A stretch of DNA of 64,000 nucleotides, taken from positions 3,720,001 through 3,784,000 of the forward strand of contig OZ252048.1 of assembly GCA_965247915.1 (NCBI GenBank), written 5' to 3'. Positions 52,581 through 61,175 of this stretch are shown here, in pieces. Numbering within the stretch: the first letter of the stretch is position 1; each line of letters starts with the position of its first letter. The DNA is from JAKZRT01 sp965247915. Lineage in GTDB: Bacteria > Pseudomonadota > Alphaproteobacteria > Rhodobacterales > Rhodobacteraceae. The notes below the pieces were generated by a model. It worked only from the letters and a program-made list of their open reading frames with translations, searched no databases and was not told where the DNA came from. A program made the position numbers and the translations under genes.

Positions 52581-53365
52581 TTAACCCCCACAAAAAACCG
52601 GTCCGCGCGCCAGGTCCAGAAGAACAGCAGCGACCGCCCGGCCGAGGAAAAGATCACCCGGTCAGCGCGGCCAACCAGGTTTTCCATCGGCACGAAACCA
52701 ACCCCGCCGGCCGATTGCGCCACCCGGCTGTCGGTGGAATTGTCGCGGTTGTCGCCCATGGCGAAGAAGTGCCCCGCAGGCACGGTGAACACTTTGGTGT
52801 TGTCGGAAAACTGGGTGCGGATGTTCAATACATTGTGGACATTCCCGTCGGGGAAGGTTTCCTGAAACCTCGACTTTGTGCATAAACCGCCACGACCGAC
52901 CGCACCGTTTTCGCACTGGGGCAGCCCTCGAAGCGGCCCCTGCTGGTCAAAGACCTCGTCAAACCGCCCGGCCGGCGACTGCACCGCAAACGCGCCGTTG
53001 ATCGACACCACACCGTTGGTCACCTGGATGCGATCGCCGGGCAGGCCGACCACGCGCTTGATGAAATCGGTTCCCGACACCGGGTGGCGGAAAACCACAA
53101 TGTCGCCGCGGTCGGGTTCGGAGCCTAGAATACGCCCCGGAAACGGGCACATCGACCAGGGGCAGGAATGCTGGGAATAGCCGTAGGCCATCTTGTTGAC
53201 GAACAGAAAATCGCCGATCAACAGCGTGTCCTTCATCGAGCCGGAGGGGATCCAGAAGGGTTGAAAAAAAAGCGTGCGGAACACGCCAGCGATGATCAGC
53301 GCCCAAAAGACGGTGCGGATCGTCTCGGCGATACCACCGCTTTTTTTCGTTGCCTTTTCGGCCAT
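52577..53365 (-). CDS. lepB: Signal peptidase I
   Basis: Predicted 262-residue membrane-anchored serine protease that removes Sec signal peptides. One N-terminal span (about 17-35) precedes the catalytic S43 in IPSGSMKDTL; the general base is K103 in TDFIKRVVGLPGD. FAMGDNRDNSTDSR is the conserved box E. Two cysteine-bearing loops (CPWSMCPFPG and CENGAVGRGGLC) are of the kind seen in alphaproteobacterial LepB. It is in an operon acpS-lepB-rnc. Confidence 0.96.
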   Translation of the reverse strand: MAEKATKKSGGIAETIRTVFWALIIAGVFRTLFFQPFWIPSGSMKDTLLIGDFLFVNKMAYGYSQHSCPWSMCPFPGRILGSEPDRGDIVVFRHPVSGTDFIKRVVGLPGDRIQVTNGVVSINGAFAVQSPAGRFDEVFDQQGPLRGLPQCENGAVGRGGLCTKSRFQETFPDGNVHNVLNIRTQFSDNTKVFTVPAGHFFAMGDNRDNSTDSRVAQSAGGVGFVPMENLVGRADRVIFSSAGRSLLFFWTWRADRFFVGVK

Positions 53366-53442
53366 AAGTGTCCGCCCTTGTGAATCTGGCGTTACTTGGA
53401 AGTCCGGGCGCGGGGAGTCAAGCCAGCATCGGCGGGGTCGCG

Positions 53443-53850
53443 TCAGGCCCGACCAACTGGCAGCGCCTCGATCACCACAAAAGCCTGGGCCCAGGGGTGA
53501 TCGTCGGTCAGCGAGACGTGGACGGCGGCGGTGTGGTCTGGCGGGGTCATGTCTTTGAGACGTTCAACCGCCCAGCCGGTCAGCTCCATCACCGGCTGGC
53601 CGGAGCGCAAATTCCGCACCGACATGTCTTTCCAGGCGATACCCATCCTCAGCCCGGTGCCGAGCGCCTTGGAACAGGCCTCTTTCGCGGCCCATCTTTT
53701 GGCGTAGGTTCCGGCGGTGTCGGCGCGGCGTTCGGCCTTGCGCTGTTCGGTCTTGGTAAAGACCCGGTTGCGAAAGCGGTCGCCGAAGCGGTCCAAAGTG
53801 CCTTGAATGCGGTCGATATTCGCCAAGTCCGTGCCGATGCCGAGGATCAT
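53443..53850 (-). CDS. acpS: Holo-[acyl-carrier-protein] synthase
   Basis: Predicted 135-residue enzyme that transfers 4'-phosphopantetheine from CoA to acyl carrier protein. MILGIGTDLANIDRI carries D8, and RWAAKEACSKALGTG carries E57, the magnesium ligands. Normal length. In related genomes pdxJ lies directly upstream; here an IS110 copy and a divergent lipoprotein gene are in between. Confidence 0.94.
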   Translation of the reverse strand: MILGIGTDLANIDRIQGTLDRFGDRFRNRVFTKTEQRKAERRADTAGTYAKRWAAKEACSKALGTGLRMGIAWKDMSVRNLRSGQPVMELTGWAVERLKDMTPPDHTAAVHVSLTDDHPWAQAFVVIEALPVGRA

Positions 53851-53949
53851 GCGGCCTCCGTTTTACGCGCGCCACTATGGTGGTCGTGGGGCTGAAGAAC
53901 AAGCCGCCGCCTTAGGGGTTTGGTCAGATCGGCCTTGTATGGATTAGCG

Positions 53950-54546
53950 ATGAACAGCCCGCTTCGGACATTGACGACACAGCTTTTTTTGGGCGTGGTG
54001 CTTGCCGCGCTTAGCGCCTGCGGCGGGACGGCGTGGAACACCCAGATCGCCGAAACCCCGGTGGTGCGTCGGCTGATGATCGAAAGCATCCGGGTCGGCC
54101 AAACCACCGAACAGGATTTCGTCACCAGGTGGGGCCAGCCGACCCAGAAAACCCGCCAGGGCGGGCAAACCGAGTTCATCTACCGCAACATGATCGACCG
54201 GCACCCGCAGTGGGCGGTTCAGTTCGGCGACAGCGAGGCCTGGGTGATCGTGACCTTCCAATACGGTGTCGCCATCGCCGCGCGGTCCAACGATACCGAG
54301 GTCTGTCGCGCGACCTTCCCGCCGCGCCCGCCGGGGCCGGGGTTCAATAATCCGGCGGTGATCGCCCCGGTCGGCACCTGCCCCGGGCTTTTCCGCCCGC
54401 ACGTCGGACCGATCCCGATCATCGATCCGATGACCGGCGAGGTGGTGATGAGCGAAGGCATGGCAACCGAAGCCAGCGCCGCGGATCCGGACGGCAACGC
54501 GGTCTATGCAGACGATATGTCTGCACTCGGGGAAAAGCCGGACTAG
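53950..54546 (+). CDS. Outer-envelope lipoprotein, BamE/SmpA-like domain
   Basis: Predicted 198-residue lipoprotein precursor. The N-terminus has a signal sequence ending LAALSACGG, with the lipobox Cys at about residue 27. Residues about 45-110 (IESIRVGQTTEQDFVTRWGQ, then TRQGGQTEFIYRN) resemble the BamE/SmpA fold. The C-terminal tail is Pro- and Gly-rich. Function is not known. It is on the strand opposite to the acpS operon that it interrupts. Confidence 0.78.
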   Translation: MNSPLRTLTTQLFLGVVLAALSACGGTAWNTQIAETPVVRRLMIESIRVGQTTEQDFVTRWGQPTQKTRQGGQTEFIYRNMIDRHPQWAVQFGDSEAWVIVTFQYGVAIAARSNDTEVCRATFPPRPPGPGFNNPAVIAPVGTCPGLFRPHVGPIPIIDPMTGEVVMSEGMATEASAADPDGNAVYADDMSALGEKPD

Positions 54547-54676
54547 CACCCGGGCTGGTCGCCTGACCGGAACACATGGTCAATGCCAGCGCCTTCGGCG
54601 GGGACATTTTCAGGCAAAGACGCCAAAATCTCTGCGACTGCCGCGCCGTTCTCATTATCACCCTTCCCCAAATACT

Positions 54677-54837
54677 TATCTGTCCGCGGTCTGCTATTTT
54701 GTTGGCGGGCGGGAGGCCGGCAAATACTTGACCCGCTTTGAGGTCGTCTGGGAGCCGGGTCCCCAGCCCCTTGGGTAACCACCCAAACCGAACTGTTGAC
54801 TGGCCCGGCGCTGTTGTCGCCAAGGCCGCAGATAAGG
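54677..54837 (+). ncRNA. Candidate bridge RNA region of IS110 copy 2
   Basis: Same 160-bp leader as in copy 1, with no difference seen by eye, although the transposase next to it is deleted. The internal AAATACTT lies at 54,722-54,729. If transcribed, this copy could be mobilised in trans by the recombinase of copy 1. Confidence 0.45.
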
Positions 54838-55590
54838 ATGGATAACGTGACCTTAACACCTTACTTCGCGGGATGCGACATTTCGCGGGACGGCCTGGAC
54901 ATTTGCCTGTTGCAGGGCGACAGCGAGCGTCATTTCAGTTTGCCGAACACGCCGCAGGGCCATGCGATGCTGCTTGAGAAGTTGGCCGGAACATCGCCTG
55001 AGCTCGTCGTTCTGGAGGCCAGTGGCGGCTATGAATCGGCGCTGTATGAGGCCCTTCAGGGCGCCGGAGTTCCGGTGGCGCGGCTGCTGCCCCAGCGGGT
55101 CCGGCAATTCGCCTATGCAGGCGGGCAACTGGCCAAGACCGACCGGATCGAGGCCGATATCAGGGCGCTGGACGCGCAGATCAATGCCCTGATCGAAGCG
55201 GACACGGCCTGGCGCAATCGCGCCCGCCGCCTGACCAGCCTTCCCGGGATCGGGGCGGTCACCAGTGCGGCGATGATTGCCGGGCTTCCCGAGCTCGGCC
55301 GCGTCACACGCGGGGAAATCGCCGCTCTGGTCGGCGTGGCACCGTTCGCGCGGCAAAGCGGTCGCTGGCGGGGCAAACGGGTGTGCCGCGGCGGGCGAAA
55401 AGACCTGCGAAATACCCTCTACATGGCGGCGCTGTCGGCGACACGCGCCAAAAGAACCCCGTTCTCTGCCCTCTACCAGCGGCTCGTCGATGCAGGAAAA
55501 CCACCCAAACTGGCCATCACCGCCGTCATGCGAAAAATGGTCGTTACCCTGAATGCAATGGAACGCGATCAGAAATTCTACGCAATATAA
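54838..55590 (+). CDS. IS110-family transposase, internally deleted (250 aa)
   Basis: Same start as copy 1, then 67 residues are missing between KTDRI and EADIRALDAQ. The last acidic residue of the DEDD set (D105) is lost, its place taken by Glu, together with part of the linker helices. The rest, including the C-terminal serine-bearing domain, is unchanged and in frame. It is very unlikely to be active. Confidence 0.88.
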   Translation: MDNVTLTPYFAGCDISRDGLDICLLQGDSERHFSLPNTPQGHAMLLEKLAGTSPELVVLEASGGYESALYEALQGAGVPVARLLPQRVRQFAYAGGQLAKTDRIEADIRALDAQINALIEADTAWRNRARRLTSLPGIGAVTSAAMIAGLPELGRVTRGEIAALVGVAPFARQSGRWRGKRVCRGGRKDLRNTLYMAALSATRAKRTPFSALYQRLVDAGKPPKLAITAVMRKMVVTLNAMERDQKFYAI

Positions 55591-55662
55591 ACACTGTTGC
55601 TCCGGGGAGCGCGACGGGCAGCGCCCCTCGCCCCGTGGCGGCGCCGGAGGCGGCGCAAAATG

Positions 55663-56409
55663 TCAGCCGCGCGCGCTGTCCATGATCGAGCGCATCCTGC
55701 GGATTGCGGCGTCAAGTCCCAGGAAAATGGCCTCGCCGACCAGAAAATGCCCGATGTTCAGCTCGCGAACCTGCGGCAGCGCCGCGACCGGCGCGACGGT
55801 ATCGTAGGTCAGACCATGCCCGGCATGCACTTCCAGCCCAAGCGAATGGGCAAAATCCGCCATTTCGGTAAGCGCGGTTAGTTCGGCAGCGCGATCATCG
55901 AAGCGCCTCTCGGCATGGGCGTCACAATAGGCGCCGGTGTGCAGTTCGATCACCTGCGCACCGATCCGGTGCGCGGATTCGATCTGGCGCGCATCGGCCG
56001 CGATGAAGATCGAGACCCGGCAGCCGGCGTCGCGCAGGGGGGCCAGGAAATGGGTCAGATGGTTTTCTTCGCGCGCCACGTCCAGCCCGCCCTCGGTGGT
56101 CCGTTCCTCGCGTTTTTCGGGCACGATGCAGACCGCATGCGGCGTGTGGCGCAGGGCGATGACCTGCATCTCGGGGGTGGCCGCCATCTCGAAGTTCAGC
56201 GGCACGGTCAGCGCCGCCATCAGCCCGTCGATGTCGGCGTCCGAGATATGCCGGCGGTCTTCGCGAAGATGCGCGGTGATGCCGTCGGCACCCGCGGCTT
56301 CGGCGATTTTGGCGGCCCGAAGAGGTTCGGGGTAATCGCCGCCGCGGGCGTTGCGGACGGTGGCCACGTGATCGATGTTGACGCCAAGCCGAAGCTGCTG
56401 GTCAGCCAT
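55663..56409 (-). CDS. pdxJ: Pyridoxine 5'-phosphate synthase
   Basis: Predicted 248-residue TIM-barrel enzyme that condenses 1-deoxyxylulose 5-phosphate and aminoacetone phosphate. RLGVNIDHVATVRNARGGDY is the N-terminal signature; GITAHLREDRRHI, VCIVPEKREERTTEGG and HAGHGLTYDTVAPVA carry phosphate and catalytic residues. The start MADQQLRLGVNIDHV overlaps the DUF2062 gene 3' end by 8 bp. Confidence 0.95.
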   Translation of the reverse strand: MADQQLRLGVNIDHVATVRNARGGDYPEPLRAAKIAEAAGADGITAHLREDRRHISDADIDGLMAALTVPLNFEMAATPEMQVIALRHTPHAVCIVPEKREERTTEGGLDVAREENHLTHFLAPLRDAGCRVSIFIAADARQIESAHRIGAQVIELHTGAYCDAHAERRFDDRAAELTALTEMADFAHSLGLEVHAGHGLTYDTVAPVAALPQVRELNIGHFLVGEAIFLGLDAAIRRMRSIMDSARG

Positions 56410-57067
56410 TGCGCTTCTCCTTTTCCGCCGCACGCGCTTGGGCGGCGGTTCGCTTGGCCAGGCGTTTTTCGGCGCGCTCCCGCATCCGGCCCAGACGCCG
56501 TTTCTGGTAGGCCGATATGACCGGGACCGAAAGGTAATAAGTGACCAGACCGGCGATCAGCCCGGGAATGATGCCGCCAACCGTGTAGGGAAGAAAAACC
56601 TCGTCATAGAACCGCGAAAGTCCGGCCCAGTCGACCGGATTTCCGCTTATCGACGCCACCAGGTTGCGCATCAGATCGCCGCCCGCGTCGGTGAATTTGC
56701 CAACCAGCGACCGGTCGACATTGGGGTCAAACTCGGTCCCCAACAGGAAATGCCCGGTTTTCAACGAAACCACGCCGATCGGCACAAATGTCAGCGGGTT
56801 GCCGAAGAACGTGGCCAGAAGCGCGGCCAGAATATTCCCGCCAATGGCCTTGGCGAGCAGCGCGGCAAACAAGAAATGCAGGCCGAAGAACGGCGAGAAC
56901 GTTACGAAAATCCCGGCAAATATTCCGCGCGCAATCCTGTATGGCGGGTCGGGCAAACGCCGCAACCGGTGCATGACATAAGACGCCGCGCGCCCCCAGC
57001 CGCCGCGCGGATAAAGGCTGTCGGCGATCAGTTGCAGGTAAGAGCGCTGTTTGCGACGTCTGAACAC
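56402..57067 (-). CDS. DUF2062 family membrane protein
   Basis: Predicted 221-residue membrane protein. The DUF2062 pattern is GIFAGIFVTFSPFFGLHFLF followed by GGNILAALLATFFGNPLTFV, with another hydrophobic pair around residues 160-185. The C-terminus is a Lys-, Arg- and Ala-rich tail. Function unknown. It is located between rsh and pdxJ as in other Rhodobacterales, presumably in the same transcript. Confidence 0.88.
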   Translation of the reverse strand: MFRRRKQRSYLQLIADSLYPRGGWGRAASYVMHRLRRLPDPPYRIARGIFAGIFVTFSPFFGLHFLFAALLAKAIGGNILAALLATFFGNPLTFVPIGVVSLKTGHFLLGTEFDPNVDRSLVGKFTDAGGDLMRNLVASISGNPVDWAGLSRFYDEVFLPYTVGGIIPGLIAGLVTYYLSVPVISAYQKRRLGRMRERAEKRLAKRTAAQARAAEKEKRNG

Positions 57068-57091
57068 CAGCCCTGGCGCCCCCCTTCTTTT

Positions 57092-59212
57092 CTATGGTTG
57101 CCGATCCAGATCCCGGTGCCGTTCGATCGCTGCCACGTCGCTGTCGGCCTCAAGCGCGGTCTGCACAGCGTGCATGTGTTTCACATCGCGCAGATCAATT
57201 TCGATCAGCAGTCGGTAGAAATCCGGTTTCCGGTCGGCGAATGTCAGGTCCGAGATATTCGCCCGCTGTTCGCCGATCAATGTGCAAATTCGTCCCAGCA
57301 CGCCGGCGTCGTTGCTGATGGTCAGATCAAAGCTGACGGTATTGACGGCCGGATGATTGCCTTCGTTCCAGCGCAGGTCGACCCATCGGTCGGGCTGGTC
57401 TTCGAAAGCAGCCAGCGCATGGCAATCGATGGCGTGCAGCATTACGCCCCGCCCGCGATAGGTGATGCCGATAATTCGTTCGCCCGGCACCGGCTGACAA
57501 CACTGCGAGCGTTGATACGACTGATCCGAGCTGAGGCCGATCACCTCGCGCCCGGTTTCGACCTCTTCACCTTTGCGCGGGGCAACGTCGGGATATATCA
57601 GCTGAACCACTTCGCTGGCCACCAGTTCGGCGGACCCGATGCGGGCCAGAACCTCGGCACCGTTCACCAGCCCCAGCCGCTGAGACGCCGTGCGCAGAGC
57701 CTTGTCGGTGGCGCGTTTGCCGATGTGATCAAATGCGACGCGCGCCAATTCGCGGCCCAGATTTACGAACCGTTCGCGATCTTCTTCGCGCAAGCTGCGC
57801 CGGATCGCCGCCTTGGCGCGACCGGTCACCACGATGTCGATCCAGGTGGCTTGGGGGCGCTGGCCTTCGGCGGTCATAACCTCGACCGCCTGCCCGTTTC
57901 TGAGCCGGGTCCAAAGCGGCACCCGGATGCCGTCGATCTTGCCGCCGACGCAGCTGTCGCCGATCCTTGTGTGGATGGCATATGCGAAATCCAGCGGCGT
58001 AGCCCCGCGCGGCAGCTGAACAACGTCGCCCTTGGGCGTGAAACAAAAGACCTGATCGGAATACATCTCGAGCTTTACATGCTCGAGAAACTCATCGTGA
58101 TCTTCAGATGAATCAAGCCGTTCGGTCAGCGTCTCGACCCATTTTGCCGGATCGATGGCAAAGGGGTTTTCGGCCCGCACCCCATCGCGATAGGACCAAT
58201 GCGCGGCAACGCCGGCCTCGGCCACTTCGTTCATCTCGCGGGTTCTGATCTGGATCTCGACCCGGCGACCATCGCGCCCCGAGACGGTGGTGTGGATCGA
58301 CCGATAGCCGTTCAACTTGGGCTGGCTGATGTAATCCTTGAACCGCCCCGGCACTGCAAGCCAGCGCTGGTGAACGGCGCCGAGGGCGCGGTAGCAATCC
58401 ATCTCGGTTTCGGCGATCACCCGGAACCCGTAGACATCCGAGAGGCGGGAATAGCTCTGTTCTTTTTCCTGCATTTTCCGCCAGATCGAATAAGGTTGTT
58501 TGGCGCGGCCCAAAACCTCGGCCTTGACGTTGGCCTTGTTCAGCTCGGCGCGAATGTCGCCGGTGATCTTTTCGATCAGATCGCCGGTGTCGCGTTGCAG
58601 CCGGACGAAGCGGCGCATCAGCGACGACCGGCCTTCGGGGTTGAGAACGTGAAAGCTGAGGTCTTCCAGTTCCTGCCGCATCCATTGCATACCCATGCGC
58701 CCGGCCAGCGGCGCAAAGATATCCATGGTTTCGCGGGCTTTTTGCGCCTGTTTTTCCGGCTTCATGTGCTTGATCGTGCGCATGTTGTGCAGCCGGTCGG
58801 CCAGTTTGACCAGGATCACCCGCAAATCCTTTGACATGGCCATGAAGAGTTTGCGAAAGTTTTCGGCCTGCTTAGCCTCGATCGAGCTCAGTTGCAGGTT
58901 GGTCAGTTTGGTTACGCCATCCACAAGCTCGGCAATCTCGGTGCCAAAGCGATCGGCCAGCGCCGCATAGGTCGATTTGGTGTCTTCGATCGTGTCGTGC
59001 AGAATTGCAGTGGCGATGGTCGCGTCGTCCAGATGCATCCCGGCCAGAATCGCGGCCACCGCTACCGGATGCGCAAAATAGGGCTCGCCGGAATGGCGCG
59101 TCTGACCTTCGTGCATCTCATCGGCATAGGCGAAAGCCCCGCGAATCAACTCTGCGTTGGTGTTGGGGTTGTAGGTGCAGACCAGCGCGATCAGGTCGTT
59201 GACATCGATCAT
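57092..59212 (-). CDS. Bifunctional (p)ppGpp synthetase/hydrolase, RelA/SpoT family
   Basis: Predicted 706-residue stringent-response enzyme (Rsh). HD hydrolase: H48 in YFAHPVAVAAIL, HD at 72-73 in AILHDTIEDT. Synthetase: DVYGFRVIAETEMDCYRALG and VEIQIRTREMNEVAEAGVAA. TGS domain about 385-445 (VFCFTPKGDVVQLPRGATPL), a Cys-containing domain (SQCCQPVPGERIIG) and a C-terminal ACT domain. Both catalytic centres look intact. It is 34 bp downstream of rpoZ. Confidence 0.95.
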   Translation of the reverse strand: MIDVNDLIALVCTYNPNTNAELIRGAFAYADEMHEGQTRHSGEPYFAHPVAVAAILAGMHLDDATIATAILHDTIEDTKSTYAALADRFGTEIAELVDGVTKLTNLQLSSIEAKQAENFRKLFMAMSKDLRVILVKLADRLHNMRTIKHMKPEKQAQKARETMDIFAPLAGRMGMQWMRQELEDLSFHVLNPEGRSSLMRRFVRLQRDTGDLIEKITGDIRAELNKANVKAEVLGRAKQPYSIWRKMQEKEQSYSRLSDVYGFRVIAETEMDCYRALGAVHQRWLAVPGRFKDYISQPKLNGYRSIHTTVSGRDGRRVEIQIRTREMNEVAEAGVAAHWSYRDGVRAENPFAIDPAKWVETLTERLDSSEDHDEFLEHVKLEMYSDQVFCFTPKGDVVQLPRGATPLDFAYAIHTRIGDSCVGGKIDGIRVPLWTRLRNGQAVEVMTAEGQRPQATWIDIVVTGRAKAAIRRSLREEDRERFVNLGRELARVAFDHIGKRATDKALRTASQRLGLVNGAEVLARIGSAELVASEVVQLIYPDVAPRKGEEVETGREVIGLSSDQSYQRSQCCQPVPGERIIGITYRGRGVMLHAIDCHALAAFEDQPDRWVDLRWNEGNHPAVNTVSFDLTISNDAGVLGRICTLIGEQRANISDLTFADRKPDFYRLLIEIDLRDVKHMHAVQTALEADSDVAAIERHRDLDRQP

Positions 59213-59246
59213 TAAAGTCCGCCGCCATTGGGCGCGCGCGCCCTTA

Positions 59247-59597
59247 TTACCGCCCTTGCGCTTCCATCAATGCGCGCAGCAGTTTTTCTTCGCTGAGGTC
59301 GTCTTCGGCCGGACGGTCGGCTTCAGCACCCATCAGCAGGGCCATCGCGTCCTCTTCCGGCTCATCAACCTCAATCTGGGTCTGATGCGATTCGATCAGA
59401 CGTTCGCGCAGATCTTCGGCCGACTGGGTTTCATCGGCGATCTCGCGCAGGCTGACCACCGGGTTCTTGTCGTTGTCACGGTCGATCGTGATTTCGGAAC
59501 CAGCGGCAATTTCGCGCGCCCTGTGGGCGGCGAGCATCACCAGGTCGAACCGGTTGGGAACCTTATCGACGCAATCTTCAACGGTTACGCGGGCCAT
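59247..59597 (-). CDS. rpoZ: RNA polymerase omega subunit
   Basis: Predicted 116-residue subunit. MARVTVEDCVDKVPNRFDLV and MLAAHRAREIAAGSEITIDR are the conserved core; the acidic C-terminal extension is usual in alphaproteobacteria. It is upstream of rsh, the common pairing; omega forms part of the ppGpp-binding site 1 of RNA polymerase in E. coli. Confidence 0.94.
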   Translation of the reverse strand: MARVTVEDCVDKVPNRFDLVMLAAHRAREIAAGSEITIDRDNDKNPVVSLREIADETQSAEDLRERLIESHQTQIEVDEPEEDAMALLMGAEADRPAEDDLSEEKLLRALMEAQGR

Positions 59598-59688
59598 CGG
59601 AGCTCCTGTAGCGCGGGTAATGAGGTCGCTTACTTAAGCGCAATGCCGCACCTTGGCAAGCCCGTGATTGCGCGATTCGCCCCTGTAT

Positions 59689-60231
59689 TTACAGGGGGAT
59701 TATGGTGGATTTCTCGGCCTCGGGCAGGGCGGCGGTCATTTCGGCGATGCTTTGGTTCAAAACCGGGTGGCGCCAGTCGGGCGCCACGTCGTTGGCGGGA
59801 ACCAAAACAAAGGCGCGATCGTGCAGGCGCGGATGCGGCAGGATCAGCTGATCGGGCGCGCGCAGGCGTTGCGATTGCGGCGGGCGATTGACCCAATCGT
59901 CAAATGTCGCGCTGTCGGGCAAGATCCGCGCGCCCATGGCCAAAAGATCCAGATCCAGCGTGCGCCGACCCCATCTTTCAACCCGCTCGCGCCCGAATTC
60001 CGTTTCGATTTCATGAAGATGCCTCAACAATGCCTGAGGACTGCGGTTGGTCCCGACCAATGCCACCGCATTCACATAGTCCGGGCCTGCACCGGCGGGA
60101 AAACAAGGTGTCTCATAGAACCGGCTGATCGCGATAATCCGGTCGGGATCAGACCCGATTCGCACCAGCGCACGGTCCAATGTTACCCTTACGTCAACTC
60201 CGTGCAGGGGCATGTTCGCCCCAAGGGCCAC
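59689..60231 (-). CDS. folK: 2-amino-4-hydroxy-6-hydroxymethyldihydropteridine pyrophosphokinase
   Basis: Predicted 180-residue folate enzyme (HPPK). MALGANMPLH, SRFYETPCFPAGAGPDYVNA and RRTLDLDLLAMG with its metal-binding Asp pair, then ILPHPRLHDRAFVLVP, are all family blocks. No ATG precedes the homology; the start is probably GTG at 60231, since an in-frame TAA lies seven codons upstream. The stop codon is inside a hairpin CCCCTGTA-TT-TACAGGGG. Confidence 0.9.
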   Translation of the reverse strand: MALGANMPLHGVDVRVTLDRALVRIGSDPDRIIAISRFYETPCFPAGAGPDYVNAVALVGTNRSPQALLRHLHEIETEFGRERVERWGRRTLDLDLLAMGARILPDSATFDDWVNRPPQSQRLRAPDQLILPHPRLHDRAFVLVPANDVAPDWRHPVLNQSIAEMTAALPEAEKSTIIPL

Positions 60232-60380
60232 AAGCGCATTTTCCAGTTTTTATTGCCTTTTATTTGGTTGCTCCGGCCAAATTTTACCGTATCTTCACAT
60301 TAGGACTGCCGAATTCATCGGATTATTAGACAATCCGAACACTCACGGAAACCCGGCGGTTTTTACCGGAAAGGGACATT

Positions 60381-60959
60381 ATGTTTTACAGAGACGAGCG
60401 GCTGGCGCTCTTTATTGATGGCGCCAACCTTTACGCCGCAGCCAAGGCGCTTGGGTTCGATATTGACTACAAGCTGCTGCGGCAAGAGTTCATGCGACGG
60501 GGCAAGCTTCTCAGGGCGTTTTATTATACGGCGCTTTTGGAAAGCGATGATTTTTCGCCGATACGGCCGCTGGTCGACTGGTTGAATTACAATGGCTTTA
60601 CCATGGTTACGAAACCGGCGAAGGAATACATCGACAGTCAGGGGCGGCGCAAAGTCAAAGGCAGCATGGATATCGAGTTGGTCGTGGACGCGATGGAACT
60701 GGCACCTCGGGTCGATCACATCGTTCTGTTCTCGGGCGATGGCGATTTTCGGCCGATGGTGGCAAGCCTTCAGCGGCAGGGGGTGCGGGTTTCGGTGGTC
60801 TCGACCATCCGCAGCCAGCCGCCGATGATCGCTGATGATCTGCGAAGGCAGGCCGACAATTTCATCGAGCTGGACGAGCTTAAGGATGTCGTTGGGCGTC
60901 CGCCGCGCGAACCGCGCGAACACGACGCCGGAGTGGAGTATTCGGAGACCAAGGACTGA
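60381..60959 (+). CDS. NYN-domain (LabA/DUF88-like) protein
   Basis: Predicted 192-residue protein of the PIN-like NYN fold, a group of predicted RNases. Conserved acids: D13 in LALFIDGANLYAA, D97 in KGSMDIELVVDAM, D120 and D122 in LFSGDGDFRPMV. VVSTIRSQPPMIADDLRRQA is the typical C-terminal block. The RNA target is unknown. It is divergent from folK across an AT-rich 149-bp spacer that probably holds both promoters. Confidence 0.88.
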   Translation: MFYRDERLALFIDGANLYAAAKALGFDIDYKLLRQEFMRRGKLLRAFYYTALLESDDFSPIRPLVDWLNYNGFTMVTKPAKEYIDSQGRRKVKGSMDIELVVDAMELAPRVDHIVLFSGDGDFRPMVASLQRQGVRVSVVSTIRSQPPMIADDLRRQADNFIELDELKDVVGRPPREPREHDAGVEYSETKD

Positions 60960-61175
60960 GCCGCGCCTGGCTGGCGCCGGTTTGCGCCGGACCGGTACCG
61001 TGAGGGCAGGACCAGCCCCCTGCATAATTGCCGGGCGCATCCGCCCCGCATACCCGCAGTGTCCGGCCGAACGCTAACCTGCGAGGTTTGCCCTTTCCGC
61101 CAGGCAGCAGGTCAAGCGCTGCATAACCCCAACTTGGGTGCTGGCAAAGGCATTCGACACGTCCTAAATAAGACC

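Larger units (their letters stand above)
54675..55601 (+). mobile_element. IS110-family element, copy 2 with 201-bp internal deletion
   Basis: Identical by eye to copy 1 at 42,060-43,187 except for one 201-bp in-frame deletion within the transposase. The CT core is at 54,675-54,676 and 55,600-55,601. The left flank contributes AAATA and the right flank CCGGGGAGCGCGA, matching dispersed repeat family 2. It separates pdxJ from the acpS-lepB-rnc genes. Confidence 0.85.

Noticed and set aside
54543..54669. Minus-strand frame ending ILASLPENVPAEGAGIDHVF and onward, possibly the 3' end of a gene cut by IS110
   Set aside because: No family recognised, and the 56 bp on the other side of the IS contains no matching 5' part, so it cannot be supported as a gene remnant.
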